64,000 nt of DNA from Kitasatospora phosalacinea (GTDB lineage Bacteria; Actinomycetota; Actinomycetes; Streptomycetales; Streptomycetaceae): the NCBI RefSeq assembly GCF_000716545.1, contig NZ_JNWZ01000012.1:1-64000 (forward strand). Direction: 5' to 3'. The position numbers and the translations under genes were made by a program. This document shows positions 7,304 to 14,763 of the stretch, piece after piece. Every line of letters starts with the position of its first letter. Positions within the stretch are counted from its first letter, which is position 1. The notes under the pieces are model-generated. The model worked only from the letters and a program-made list of their open reading frames with translations. It was not told the origin of the DNA and did not search any database.

Positions 7304-8401
7304 GTGCGGAAGCTTTCGACGGCCCTCGCCGCAGGCGCCCTGGCGCTGACCCTGGCCGGGTGCGGCCAGAGTGCGAACGGCGTCGGCGACGGTGCGGCCA
7401 AGGGCGACGCCAAGGGCGGACTCGTCGGCATCGCCATGCCGACCAAGTCGTCCGAGCGCTGGATCAACGACGGCAGCAACATGGTCAAGGAGTTCCAGGC
7501 CAAGGGCTACAAGACCGACCTCCAGTACGGCGACAACGTCGTGGAGAACCAGGTCTCGCAGATCGAGAACATGATCACCAAGGGGGCCAAGCTGCTGGTG
7601 GTCGCCGCGATCGACGGTTCCTCCCTCACCGACGTGCTGCAGAAGGCCGCCGACGCGCACATCCCGGTCATCTCCTACGACCGGCTGATCCGCGGCACCA
7701 AGAACGTCGACTACTACGCGACGTTCGACAACTTCAAGGTCGGCGTCCTCCAGGGCACCTACATCGCCGAGAAGCTGGGCCTCAAGGACGGCAAGGGCCC
7801 GTTCAACGTCGAGCTGTTCGCCGGCTCCCCGGACGACAACAACGCCAACTTCTTCTTCGACGGCGCGATGAGCGTCCTCAAGCCGTACCTCGACGACAAG
7901 AAGCTGGTCGTACAGAGCGGACAGACCGCGTTCAACCAGGTGGCCACCCTGCGGTGGGACGGCGGGCTCGCGCAGTCCCGGATGGACAACCTGCTGAGCA
8001 AGTCCTACACCTCCGCCCGGGTGGACGCCGTGCTCTCCCCCTACGACGGCATCTCCATCGGCATCCTGTCCTCGCTCAAGGGCGTCGGCTACGGCGGCGC
8101 GGGCAAGCCGCTGCCGATCGTCACCGGCCAGGACGCCGAGCTGGCCTCGGTGAAGTCCGTCATCGCCGGCGAGCAGACCCAGACCGTCTACAAGGACACC
8201 CGCCAACTCGCCAAGGTCGCCGTGCAGATGGGCGACGCCCTGCTCACCGGCGGCAAGCCCGAGACCAACGACACCACCCAGTACGACAACGGCGCCAAGG
8301 TCGTCCCCGCCTACCTGCTCCAGCCGGTCAGCGTGGACAAGGACAACTACCAGAAGGTGCTCGTCGACGGCGGTCAGTACACCGCGGACCAGCTCAAGTA
8401 G
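7304..8401 (+). CDS. chvE: ChvE-type multiple-monosaccharide ABC transporter, lipoprotein substrate-binding protein
   Basis: A 365-residue lipoprotein: short basic N-terminus, hydrophobic segment and lipobox LAGC with Cys about 22. The mature part is a periplasmic-binding-protein type I fold that starts [17 protein letters not shown] and contains the ribose/xylose-type motif [28 protein letters not shown]. It should capture aldoses such as xylose, arabinose, glucose or galactose outside the membrane. GTG 7304 is the start behind GGAGG. ATPase and permease genes follow, completing a ChvE-GguA-GguB (CUT2-like) transporter. Palindromes upstream suggest LacI-family control. The sugar specificity is not determined. 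Confidence 0.9.
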   Translation: MRKLSTALAAGALALTLAGCGQSANGVGDGAAKGDAKGGLVGIAMPTKSSERWINDGSNMVKEFQAKGYKTDLQYGDNVVENQVSQIENMITKGAKLLVVAAIDGSSLTDVLQKAADAHIPVISYDRLIRGTKNVDYYATFDNFKVGVLQGTYIAEKLGLKDGKGPFNVELFAGSPDDNNANFFFDGAMSVLKPYLDDKKLVVQSGQTAFNQVATLRWDGGLAQSRMDNLLSKSYTSARVDAVLSPYDGISIGILSSLKGVGYGGAGKPLPIVTGQDAELASVKSVIAGEQTQTVYKDTRQLAKVAVQMGDALLTGGKPETNDTTQYDNGAKVVPAYLLQPVSVDKDNYQKVLVDGGQYTADQLK

Positions 8402-8517
8402 TCCGGCCGGTACTCCGCACCGCCCGCACCAGCCGGGCGGCGCGGGCGCGGCGAGCGCCCTGACAGGCCCGCCGCGCCCGTGCCGCCCCCAGTCGAAACA
8501 GCCGAAACGGATTCCCC

Positions 8518-10065
8518 ATGGCCGGACCCGTCCTCGAAATGCGCGCGATCACCAAGACCTTCCCCGGGGTCAGAGCGCTGTCCGACGTCAACCTCACCGT
8601 CGCCGCCGGCGAGGTCCACGCGATCTGCGGCGAGAACGGCGCCGGCAAGTCCACCCTGATGAAGGTGCTCAGCGGGGTGTACCCGCACGGCTCCTACGAG
8701 GGCGAGATCCTGTTCAAGGGCGAGCCCTGCCGGTTCAAGGACATCCGCGCCAGCGAGCGGCGCGGGATCGTCATCATCCACCAGGAACTCGCCCTGGTCC
8801 CGTACCTGTCGATCGCGGAGAACGTCTTCCTCGGCAACGAGCACGCCCGCCGGGGCGTCATCAGCTGGAACCGGACGCTCACCCACGCCGGCGAACTGCT
8901 GCGCCGCGTCGGCCTGCACGAGCACCCGCAGACCCGGGTCGCCGACCTCGGCGTCGGCAAGCAGCAGCTGGTCGAGATCGCCAAGGCGCTCGCCAAGGAG
9001 GTCGAACTCCTCATCCTGGACGAGCCGACCGCCGCGCTGAACGACGAGGACAGCCGCAAGCTGCTGGAGCTGATCCTGGAGCTCAAGGCGCAGGGCATCG
9101 CCTGCATCCTCATCTCGCACAAGCTGAACGAGATCGCCAAGGTCGCCGACTCCGTCACCATCCTGCGCGACGGGCGGACCATCGAGACCCTCGCCGTCGG
9201 CGCCGGGGGCGTCTCCGAGGACCGGATCATCCGCGGCATGGTCGGCCGCGACCTGGAGCACCGCTACCCCGAGCGCACCCCGGAGATCGGCGAGGTCGCG
9301 CTGGCCGTCGAGGACTGGACGGTCCAGCACCCGATCGACCACCACCGCAACGTCGTCGACGGCGTCTCGCTGCACGTGCGGCGCGGCGAGATCGTCGGCA
9401 TCGCCGGGCTGATGGGCGCCGGCCGCACCGAACTCGCGATGAGCGTCTTCGGCCGCTCCTACGGGCGGTGGACCGGCGGCCGGGTGCTGATGCACGGCGA
9501 GGAGATCCGCACCCGCACCGTCTCCGAGGCGGTCGGCCATGGCATCGCGTACGTCACCGAGGACCGCAAGCAGTTCGGCCTCAACCTCGCGGACGGCATC
9601 AGCCGCAACATCTCGCTGGGCGCGCTCGGCAAGGTCTCCCGCCGCGGCTGGATCAACGAGCACGAGGAGACCCGGGTCGCCGAGCGCTACCGCGCGTCCA
9701 TGAACATCAAGGCCCCCTCGGTGTTCACGGAGACCGGGAAGCTCAGCGGCGGCAACCAGCAGAAGGTCGTCCTCAGCAAGTGGATCTTCGCCGAGCCCGA
9801 GGTGCTGATCCTCGACGAGCCGACCCGCGGCATCGACGTCGGCGCCAAGGCGGAGATCTACACCGTGATCGCCGACCTGGCCGCCCAGGGCAAGGCGGTG
9901 CTGGTCATCTCCTCCGAACTCCCCGAACTGCTGGGCCTGTGCGACCGCATCTACACCATGGCCGAGGGACGGCTGACCGGTGAGGTGGAACGGGCGGACG
10001 CCACCCAGGAATCCCTGATGCGCCTCATGACCGTGAGCGCCGCGATCCAGAACGAGCAGGTGTGA
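8518..10065 (+). CDS. gguA: Sugar ABC transporter, tandem ATP-binding protein (GguA/XylG type)
   Basis: A 515-residue protein with two ABC domains, as in CUT2 sugar importers. The first has the Walker [10 protein letters not shown] (about residue 39), the signature-like [14 protein letters not shown], and Walker [12 protein letters not shown]. The second has a degenerate Walker A (GLMGAGRTE), a good [15 protein letters not shown] signature and Walker [13 protein letters not shown]. One intact and one degenerate site is normal here. It energises uptake of sugar delivered by the ChvE-like protein. The permease gene starts 3 bp after its stop. Confidence 0.93.
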   Translation: MAGPVLEMRAITKTFPGVRALSDVNLTVAAGEVHAICGENGAGKSTLMKVLSGVYPHGSYEGEILFKGEPCRFKDIRASERRGIVIIHQELALVPYLSIAENVFLGNEHARRGVISWNRTLTHAGELLRRVGLHEHPQTRVADLGVGKQQLVEIAKALAKEVELLILDEPTAALNDEDSRKLLELILELKAQGIACILISHKLNEIAKVADSVTILRDGRTIETLAVGAGGVSEDRIIRGMVGRDLEHRYPERTPEIGEVALAVEDWTVQHPIDHHRNVVDGVSLHVRRGEIVGIAGLMGAGRTELAMSVFGRSYGRWTGGRVLMHGEEIRTRTVSEAVGHGIAYVTEDRKQFGLNLADGISRNISLGALGKVSRRGWINEHEETRVAERYRASMNIKAPSVFTETGKLSGGNQQKVVLSKWIFAEPEVLILDEPTRGIDVGAKAEIYTVIADLAAQGKAVLVISSELPELLGLCDRIYTMAEGRLTGEVERADATQESLMRLMTVSAAIQNEQV

Positions 10066-10068
10066 CGC

Positions 10069-11304
10069 ATGGCCCAGACCGGGACCACCCCCCAGACCAG
10101 GAAGGCCGACCCCGAGGCGGTCGGACGGCCGTCCCTCCAGGACGCCCTCGCCAGGGCGCTGCGCGGCAACGTCCGCCAGTACGGCATGCTGGTCGCCCTC
10201 GCGCTGATCGTGGTGCTGTTCCAGATCTGGACGGACGGCATCCTGCTCCAGCCGCTGAACGTCACCAACCTGATCCAGCAGAACAGTTACATCCTGATCC
10301 TGGCCATCGGCATGATGATCGTCATCATCGCCGGGCACATCGACCTGTCGGTCGGCTCGCTGGCCGCCTTCACCGGCGCGGCGGCGGCCGTCATGATGGT
10401 CAAGCACCACCTGCCCTGGCCGGTGGCCCTGGTCGCCTGCCTGCTGATCGGCGCGGCGGCCGGCGCCTGGCAGGGCTTCTGGATCTCCTACGTCGGCATC
10501 CCGTCGTTCATCGTGACGCTGGCGGGCATGCTGGTCTTCCGCGGCGGCACCCAGATCATGCTGCAGGGCCAGTCGATCGCCCCGTTCCCCAGGGGCTTCC
10601 AGAAGATCGGCAGCGGTTTCCTGCCCGAGGTCGGCCCGCGCACCGACTACCACAACCTGACCCTGCTGCTCGGTGCCGCCGTGCTCGCCGTCGCGATCCT
10701 CCAGGAGGTCCGCGGCCGCCGCCAGGCCGCCTCGTACGGCCTGGAACTCCTGCCGACGGGCTTCTTCCTGGCGAAGCTGGCGGCCGTGACCGCCGCGGTG
10801 GCGGTCTTCACGCTGCTGCTGGCCAGCTACCACGGCTTCCCGATCGTGCTGCTGATCCTGGCGGTGCTGCTGTTCGGCTTCGGCTACCTGATGCGCAACT
10901 CGATCATCGGACGGCACACCTACGCCATCGGCGGCAACGAGGCGGCGGCCAAGCTGTCCGGAGTGAAGAGCAAGCGGGTGGTCTTCCTCGCCTTCGTCAC
11001 CATGGGCGTGCTGGCCGCCCTGGCCGGGCTGGTCTTCGCCGCCCGCCTCAACGCCGGGACCCCGCAGGCCGGCATCAACTTCGAACTGGAGGCGATCGCC
11101 GCCGCGTTCATCGGCGGCGCCTCGGCCTCCGGCGGCGTCGGCACCGTGCTCGGCGCGATCATCGGCGGCCTGGTGCTCGGCGTCCTCAACAACGGCATGT
11201 CGCTGGTCGGCATCGGCACCGACTACCAGCAGGTGATCAAGGGCCTGGTGCTGCTCGCCGCGGTCGGCTTCGACGTCTACAACAAGCGCAAGGCCGGCTC
11301 CTGA
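10069..11304 (+). CDS. gguB: Sugar ABC transporter permease (GguB/XylH type)
   Basis: A 411-residue polytopic membrane protein with about ten hydrophobic helices. The family block GHIDLSVGSLAAFTGAAAA (near residue 87) and AIGGNEAAAKLSGV (near residue 286) are the conserved cytoplasmic elements of ribose/xylose-type permeases. It forms the transmembrane channel of the importer encoded by the two genes upstream. Its last 28 bp overlap the end of the convergent PRC-barrel gene. Confidence 0.93.
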   Translation: MAQTGTTPQTRKADPEAVGRPSLQDALARALRGNVRQYGMLVALALIVVLFQIWTDGILLQPLNVTNLIQQNSYILILAIGMMIVIIAGHIDLSVGSLAAFTGAAAAVMMVKHHLPWPVALVACLLIGAAAGAWQGFWISYVGIPSFIVTLAGMLVFRGGTQIMLQGQSIAPFPRGFQKIGSGFLPEVGPRTDYHNLTLLLGAAVLAVAILQEVRGRRQAASYGLELLPTGFFLAKLAAVTAAVAVFTLLLASYHGFPIVLLILAVLLFGFGYLMRNSIIGRHTYAIGGNEAAAKLSGVKSKRVVFLAFVTMGVLAALAGLVFAARLNAGTPQAGINFELEAIAAAFIGGASASGGVGTVLGAIIGGLVLGVLNNGMSLVGIGTDYQQVIKGLVLLAAVGFDVYNKRKAGS

Positions 11305-11642
11305 CGGCGCTCCCCACCGCCCGGCCGGGCCGGCGGGCGAAGACCCGCCACGACGGCAGGGGCCCCGCGTCCGAGGACGTTCTTCACCTCGTCCTGGGTC
11401 CGGTTGACCCACACCGTCTTCTCCGCGTCGTCGACCCGGGTGACGGTGCCCGCCGGGAGCAGCACCTCGCGGCCGAAGATCCACGGGCCGGTGTCGACCA
11501 CGATGTAGCCGGCGCCCACGTCCGCGGTGTGCTTGTCGACCTTGCCGATGTGACCGTCCGTCGCCTCGACCCGGTAGCCCGTCAGGTCCGAGCCCGCGGC
11601 GTAGCCCTCGGCACCCTCGTAGTCCCACAGTCCCTCGGTCAT
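11277..11642 (-). CDS. PRC-barrel domain protein
   Basis: A 121-residue protein starting MTEGLWDYE at ATG 11642 behind AGGAGG (minus strand). Residues about 20-90 form a PRC-barrel: DLTGYRVEATDGHIGKVDKHTADVGAGYIVVDTG, then FGREVLLPAGTVTRVD. The basic, Pro/Gly-rich C-terminal tail is probably non-conserved. The gene runs 28 bp into the 3' end of the convergent permease gene, which suggests that its original stop was lost and the tail extended. PRC-barrels occur in ribosome maturation and photosynthetic proteins. Its job here is unknown, perhaps stress-related with the CBS protein next door. Confidence 0.8.
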   Translation of the reverse strand: MTEGLWDYEGAEGYAAGSDLTGYRVEATDGHIGKVDKHTADVGAGYIVVDTGPWIFGREVLLPAGTVTRVDDAEKTVWVNRTQDEVKNVLGRGAPAVVAGLRPPARPGGGERRQEPALRLL

Positions 11643-11751
11643 CACTGCCTCCTCGTCGTCGTGCCTCGTTCCGCTGACGGGAGGCCGCCTGCCCCGGCTC
11701 GCGGCGAACATGCCGCCCGATCCAACCCGCCGCTCCCCCGGGCCCGGGGTG

Positions 11752-12132
11752 CTAGAAGCTGAGCAGGCCGACGGCGTGGCCGTCGTGGTCCACCACCGGC
11801 CACGTGTCCAGGCCGCGCACGCGCATCGCGGCGGCCGCGGCGGCGGCGGGCATGTCGACGGTGGCGAACGGGGCGCGGTCGAGGACGATGTCGCGGACCG
11901 GGGTGCGTTCGGTGTACCAGGACCGGGCCTGGAACGGCGCGAGGTGGAGGCGGGTCAGCAGCCCGGCGCAGCGGCCGTCGTCGCCGCGGACCAGGACGTG
12001 GTCCGCGCCGGAGCTGTGCAGGATGTCCATCGCGGTGTCGGCGGTGACGTCGTCGCTGATCTGCAGTTCCGGGCGTTTCATGAGGTCGCCGACCGTGGTG
12101 GCGGTCGCGGGGCGGTCGAGGGTGACGGTCAT
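11752..12132 (-). CDS. CBS-domain-pair protein
   Basis: A 126-residue protein made of two CBS motifs: TVGDLMKRPELQISDDVTADTAMDIL...HVLVRGDDGRCAGLLTR, and a second half TPVRDIVLDRAPFATVDMPAAAAAAAMR...TWPVVDHDGHAVGLLSF. Bateman modules of this size bind adenine nucleotides and act as small energy or stress sensors. ATG 12132 follows GGAG. It lies head to tail with the PRC-barrel gene, 109 bp apart, a common pairing of stress-type small proteins in streptomycetes. The partner enzyme is unknown. Confidence 0.85.
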   Translation of the reverse strand: MTVTLDRPATATTVGDLMKRPELQISDDVTADTAMDILHSSGADHVLVRGDDGRCAGLLTRLHLAPFQARSWYTERTPVRDIVLDRAPFATVDMPAAAAAAAMRVRGLDTWPVVDHDGHAVGLLSF

Positions 12133-12239
12133 GGGCGGACTCCTTCGCGTATCCACCGCCGGGGCCGGCGGTGGGCAGGGCGCTGACGGGGCGGGACGAC
12201 CGGCGGCGGTCCCGGCCGCGCGTGCGGGCTGGTGCCGCG

Positions 12240-13712
12240 TCAGGCGGCGAGGGCGACGCGGCGCGGTGCCCGGCGGCGCCGGTTGCGGTTCGCGGAGGTG
12301 CTGCGGCGCGGGCGTTCGACGACCGGGTCGGCGATCACGGCGGGGATGCCGGTGGGGACGCGGGCGCCGGTGATCCGGGTGAGCTCCTCGTCGCCGGCCC
12401 GGACCGCGGTGGTGACGGGGGTGATGGCGGCGGTGGTCATCATCCGGGCCATCTCGCGGCGCTGGTTGGGCAGGACCAGGGTGACGACGGTGCCGGACTC
12501 GCCGGCCCGGGCGGTGCGGCCGCCGCGGTGCAGGTAGTCCTTGTGGTCGGTGGGCGGGTCCAGGTTGACGACCAGGTCGAGGCCGTCGACGTGGATGCCC
12601 CGGGCGGCGACGTTGGTGGCGATCAGCGCGGTGACCCGGCCGGCGCGGAACTGCTCCAGCGTGCGGGTGCGCTGCGGCTGGGACTTGCCGCCGTGCAGGG
12701 CCGCGGCCTTCACCCCGCTCGCGAGCAGGTCGAGCACCAGGCGGTCGGCCCCGTGCCTGGTGTCGGTGAACATGATCACGCCGCCCTCGCGGGAGGCGAT
12801 GTGCGCGATCGTGGCGGCCTTGTCGGTGTTCTGCACGTGCAGCACGTGGTGCTCCATGGTGCTGACCGCGCCCGCGGACGGGTCCACCGAGTGCGTGACC
12901 GGGTCCTTCAGGAAGCGCCGCACCAGGCGGTCGACGTTGCGGTCCAGGGTGGCGGAGAACAGCATCGTCTGGCCGCCCTCGGCGACCTGCTCGAGGAGTT
13001 CGGTGACCTGCGGCAGGAAGCCCAGGTCGGCCATCTGGTCGGCCTCGTCCAGCACCGTGATGCCGGCCTCGTCCAGCCGGCAGTCACCGCGCTGGATCAG
13101 GTCCTTGAGCCGCCCGGGGGTGGCCACCACGACCTCGGCGCCGCGGTTCAGCGCCTGGGCCTGGCGGCTGATCGACATCCCGCCGACCACGGTGGCCATC
13201 CGCAGGCGCACCGCGTGGGCGTACGGGGTGAGGGCGTCGGTGACCTGCTGGGCCAGCTCGCGGGTGGGCACCAGGACGAGCGCCAGCGGTCGGCGGGGCT
13301 CGGCCGTCCGGCCGGTGATGCGGGCCAGCACGGCGAGGCCGAACGCGATGGTCTTGCCGGAGCCGGTGCGGCCCCGGCCCAGCACGTCGCGGCCGGCCAG
13401 CGAGTTCGGCAGCGTCGCGGCCTGGATCGGGAACGGCGAGGTGACGCCCTGGCGGGTCAGCGTCGCCAGCAGCGCCTTCGGCATGTCCAGCTCGCCGAAG
13501 GTCTCGACGGCCGGCAGCGCCGGGGTGGTGCTCACCGGCATCGCGAACTCGCCCTGCGCGGAGGGGCCCCGGCGGGCGGGGCGGCCACCGGCGGGCCGGT
13601 GGCCGGAGGAGGAACCGCCGCCGGAGCGGGATCCGTAGGAGCTGCCCGAGCGCGCGGAGGCCGAGGAGCGGGAGTTGGCGTTCTGGTACGGGGAACGGCT
13701 GGAGCGGTTCAT
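12240..13712 (-). CDS. DEAD-box ATP-dependent RNA helicase
   Basis: A 490-residue RNA helicase. Motifs in order: Q motif with FPIQAATLP (about residue 93), Walker A GRTGSGKT, PTRELAQQV, ATPGRLKDL, DEAD box VLDEADQM (about 225), SAT in LFSATLDR, then the second RecA domain with RGIHVDGLDLVVNLD and HRGGRTARAG. The first 55 residues are a Ser/Arg/Gly-rich disordered tail and the C-terminus is basic (NRNRRRRAP), both likely to hold RNA. It unwinds structured mRNA, typically at low temperature or in ribosome assembly. A truncated cold-shock gene lies upstream on the same strand, matching the csp-helicase pairing of streptomycetes. Confidence 0.93.
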   Translation of the reverse strand: MNRSSRSPYQNANSRSSASARSGSSYGSRSGGGSSSGHRPAGGRPARRGPSAQGEFAMPVSTTPALPAVETFGELDMPKALLATLTRQGVTSPFPIQAATLPNSLAGRDVLGRGRTGSGKTIAFGLAVLARITGRTAEPRRPLALVLVPTRELAQQVTDALTPYAHAVRLRMATVVGGMSISRQAQALNRGAEVVVATPGRLKDLIQRGDCRLDEAGITVLDEADQMADLGFLPQVTELLEQVAEGGQTMLFSATLDRNVDRLVRRFLKDPVTHSVDPSAGAVSTMEHHVLHVQNTDKAATIAHIASREGGVIMFTDTRHGADRLVLDLLASGVKAAALHGGKSQPQRTRTLEQFRAGRVTALIATNVAARGIHVDGLDLVVNLDPPTDHKDYLHRGGRTARAGESGTVVTLVLPNQRREMARMMTTAAITPVTTAVRAGDEELTRITGARVPTGIPAVIADPVVERPRRSTSANRNRRRRAPRRVALAA

Positions 13713-14075
13713 GGGAAACCTTCCTGGGGCGGCGCGTCGCGAGGCGGCTCCGCAGCGCGGGGCGCCGGCAGGAGGTCCCGGGGAACGGGCCGAAAGTGTG
13801 GAGCGGGGCGTGGACGGTGGAACCGTGCGGCACGTCACCTCAGGTCCGCGCTCACCGCGGAGGGCGGGAGCGGAGAACCTCGAACCGTGGATGTCACGGC
13901 GGGGCGCCGATCCGGACGCGACGCCGAGCGTCTCGCGTGCGGACGGCTGCCGGTGGCGGAGCCAGAGGGCCTGAACGGCCGGGATGTGCGTCGTGGCGCA
14001 ATGCCGAAGGGCCCGCACCGGGCATCGTGTACGCGGTGCGGGCCCCTCGCTACCAGGCGGGTGCCGTGGCGGAAA
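13713..14075. other. Leader region of the DEAD-box helicase
   Basis: 363 bp between the csp remnant and the helicase start. It contains one strong hairpin (14009-14045) and the AGGAAGG ribosome site. No coding frame is convincing. A long structured leader would suit cold regulation, but that is inference. Confidence 0.5.
14009..14045. terminator. Hairpin between csp remnant and helicase
   Basis: GGGCCCGCACCG (14009-14020) pairs perfectly with CGGTGCGGGCCC (14034-14045) over a 13-nt loop. It has no U tract and would act as a partial terminator after csp, or as an attenuator for the helicase. Confidence 0.6.
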
Positions 14076-14186
14076 CTACAGCGGACGAATGTTCTCGGCC
14101 TGCGGGCCCTTCTGGCCCTGCGTGACGTCGAACTCGACCTTCTGGCCCTCGAGCAGCTCGCGGAAGCCGTTGGCGTTGATGTTCCG
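14076..14186 (-). pseudogene. Cold-shock protein, C-terminal fragment
   Basis: Minus-strand frame reads NINANGFRELLEGQKV, then EFDVTQGQKGPQAENIRPL and a TAG at 14078-14076. This is exactly the C-terminal half of a CspA-type cold-shock domain, which normally has about 67 residues. Immediately upstream the frame hits a TAG (14189-14187), and the conserved first half with the RNA-binding KGFGFI and VFVHY motifs is absent. The break is abrupt at about 14187. The gene is therefore truncated, probably by a deletion or rearrangement, and cannot make a working nucleic-acid-binding barrel. Confidence 0.8.
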
Positions 14187-14214
14187 CTATGAGTACCCAC
14201 CCGGGAAAGATCCG

Positions 14215-14252
14215 GGAAACAAAAATGCGCCTGCGGAACACCAGCAGGCGCA
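14215..14252 (-). terminator. Rho-independent terminator (minus strand)
   Basis: Stem TGCGCCTGC/GCAGGCGCA (14226-14234 with 14244-14252), followed on the minus strand by TTTTTGTTT. This is a textbook U-tract terminator, rare in such GC-rich DNA. It sits just upstream of the truncated csp gene and would stop minus-strand readthrough from the LysW-type operon. Confidence 0.7.
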
Positions 14253-14454
14253 CACAAAGTTCATGGGAACCACTACTGCAACTAGGACCACTGTAGCAGA
14301 CTCCGGCCCGCACCGCGCCCACCGGCGCCGTCCTTGATCGTTGGCGCCGCCCTTGATCGTTTCGGACGGCGCGCGCGGAATTCCTGACGCCTCCCGGAAA
14401 TCGAGTGCGCCGGAAAGGACCCGCTCCCGCGACTTTCGGCGCATACTGCAGGAA

Positions 14455-14682
14455 ATGACAAGACCTGTAGCAGTCCGCCGCCCCCTGCCCACCAGCCCCT
14501 TCAAGGCCCGGATCGAACCGCCGCGCAAGCACTTCGCCGTCGGCGACCGCGTCACCCACGACACGTACGGCCTCGGCCGGGCCATCGGGGTCGAAGGCGA
14601 CAGCGACATCGCGGTGCTCGTCGACTTCGGGTCGCGACGCGAACGCATCACCCAGCCCTACGCCACGATGTACAAGCTCTGA
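14455..14682 (+). CDS. Small conserved actinomycete protein with a CarD-like YGLGR loop
   Basis: A 75-residue protein from ATG 14455. After a basic N-terminus (RRPLPTSPFKARIEPPRK) comes a beta-rich core FAVGDRVTHDTYGLGRAIGVEG, then IAVLVDFGSRRERITQPYATMYKL. The VGDRVTHxxYGLGR pattern is common to a small streptomycete family and recalls SH3-like or CarD N-terminal folds that bind protein or nucleic acid. No partner is evident; the csp fragment lies divergently upstream. Confidence 0.75.
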   Translation: MTRPVAVRRPLPTSPFKARIEPPRKHFAVGDRVTHDTYGLGRAIGVEGDSDIAVLVDFGSRRERITQPYATMYKL

Positions 14683-14763
14683 CCGGCCCGGTCCTCGGCG
14701 CCGGAGCGCGGGGGAGCGCCCCGGCCCGGTGGGGCGGGCCGGGGCGTCGGGGGCGGGCGGGTG

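Noticed and set aside
14263..14337. A 24-codon ORF starting MGTTTATRTTVAD
   Set aside because: Very short, Thr/Arg-biased and lacking a clear ribosome site, in the rearranged region next to the csp remnant.
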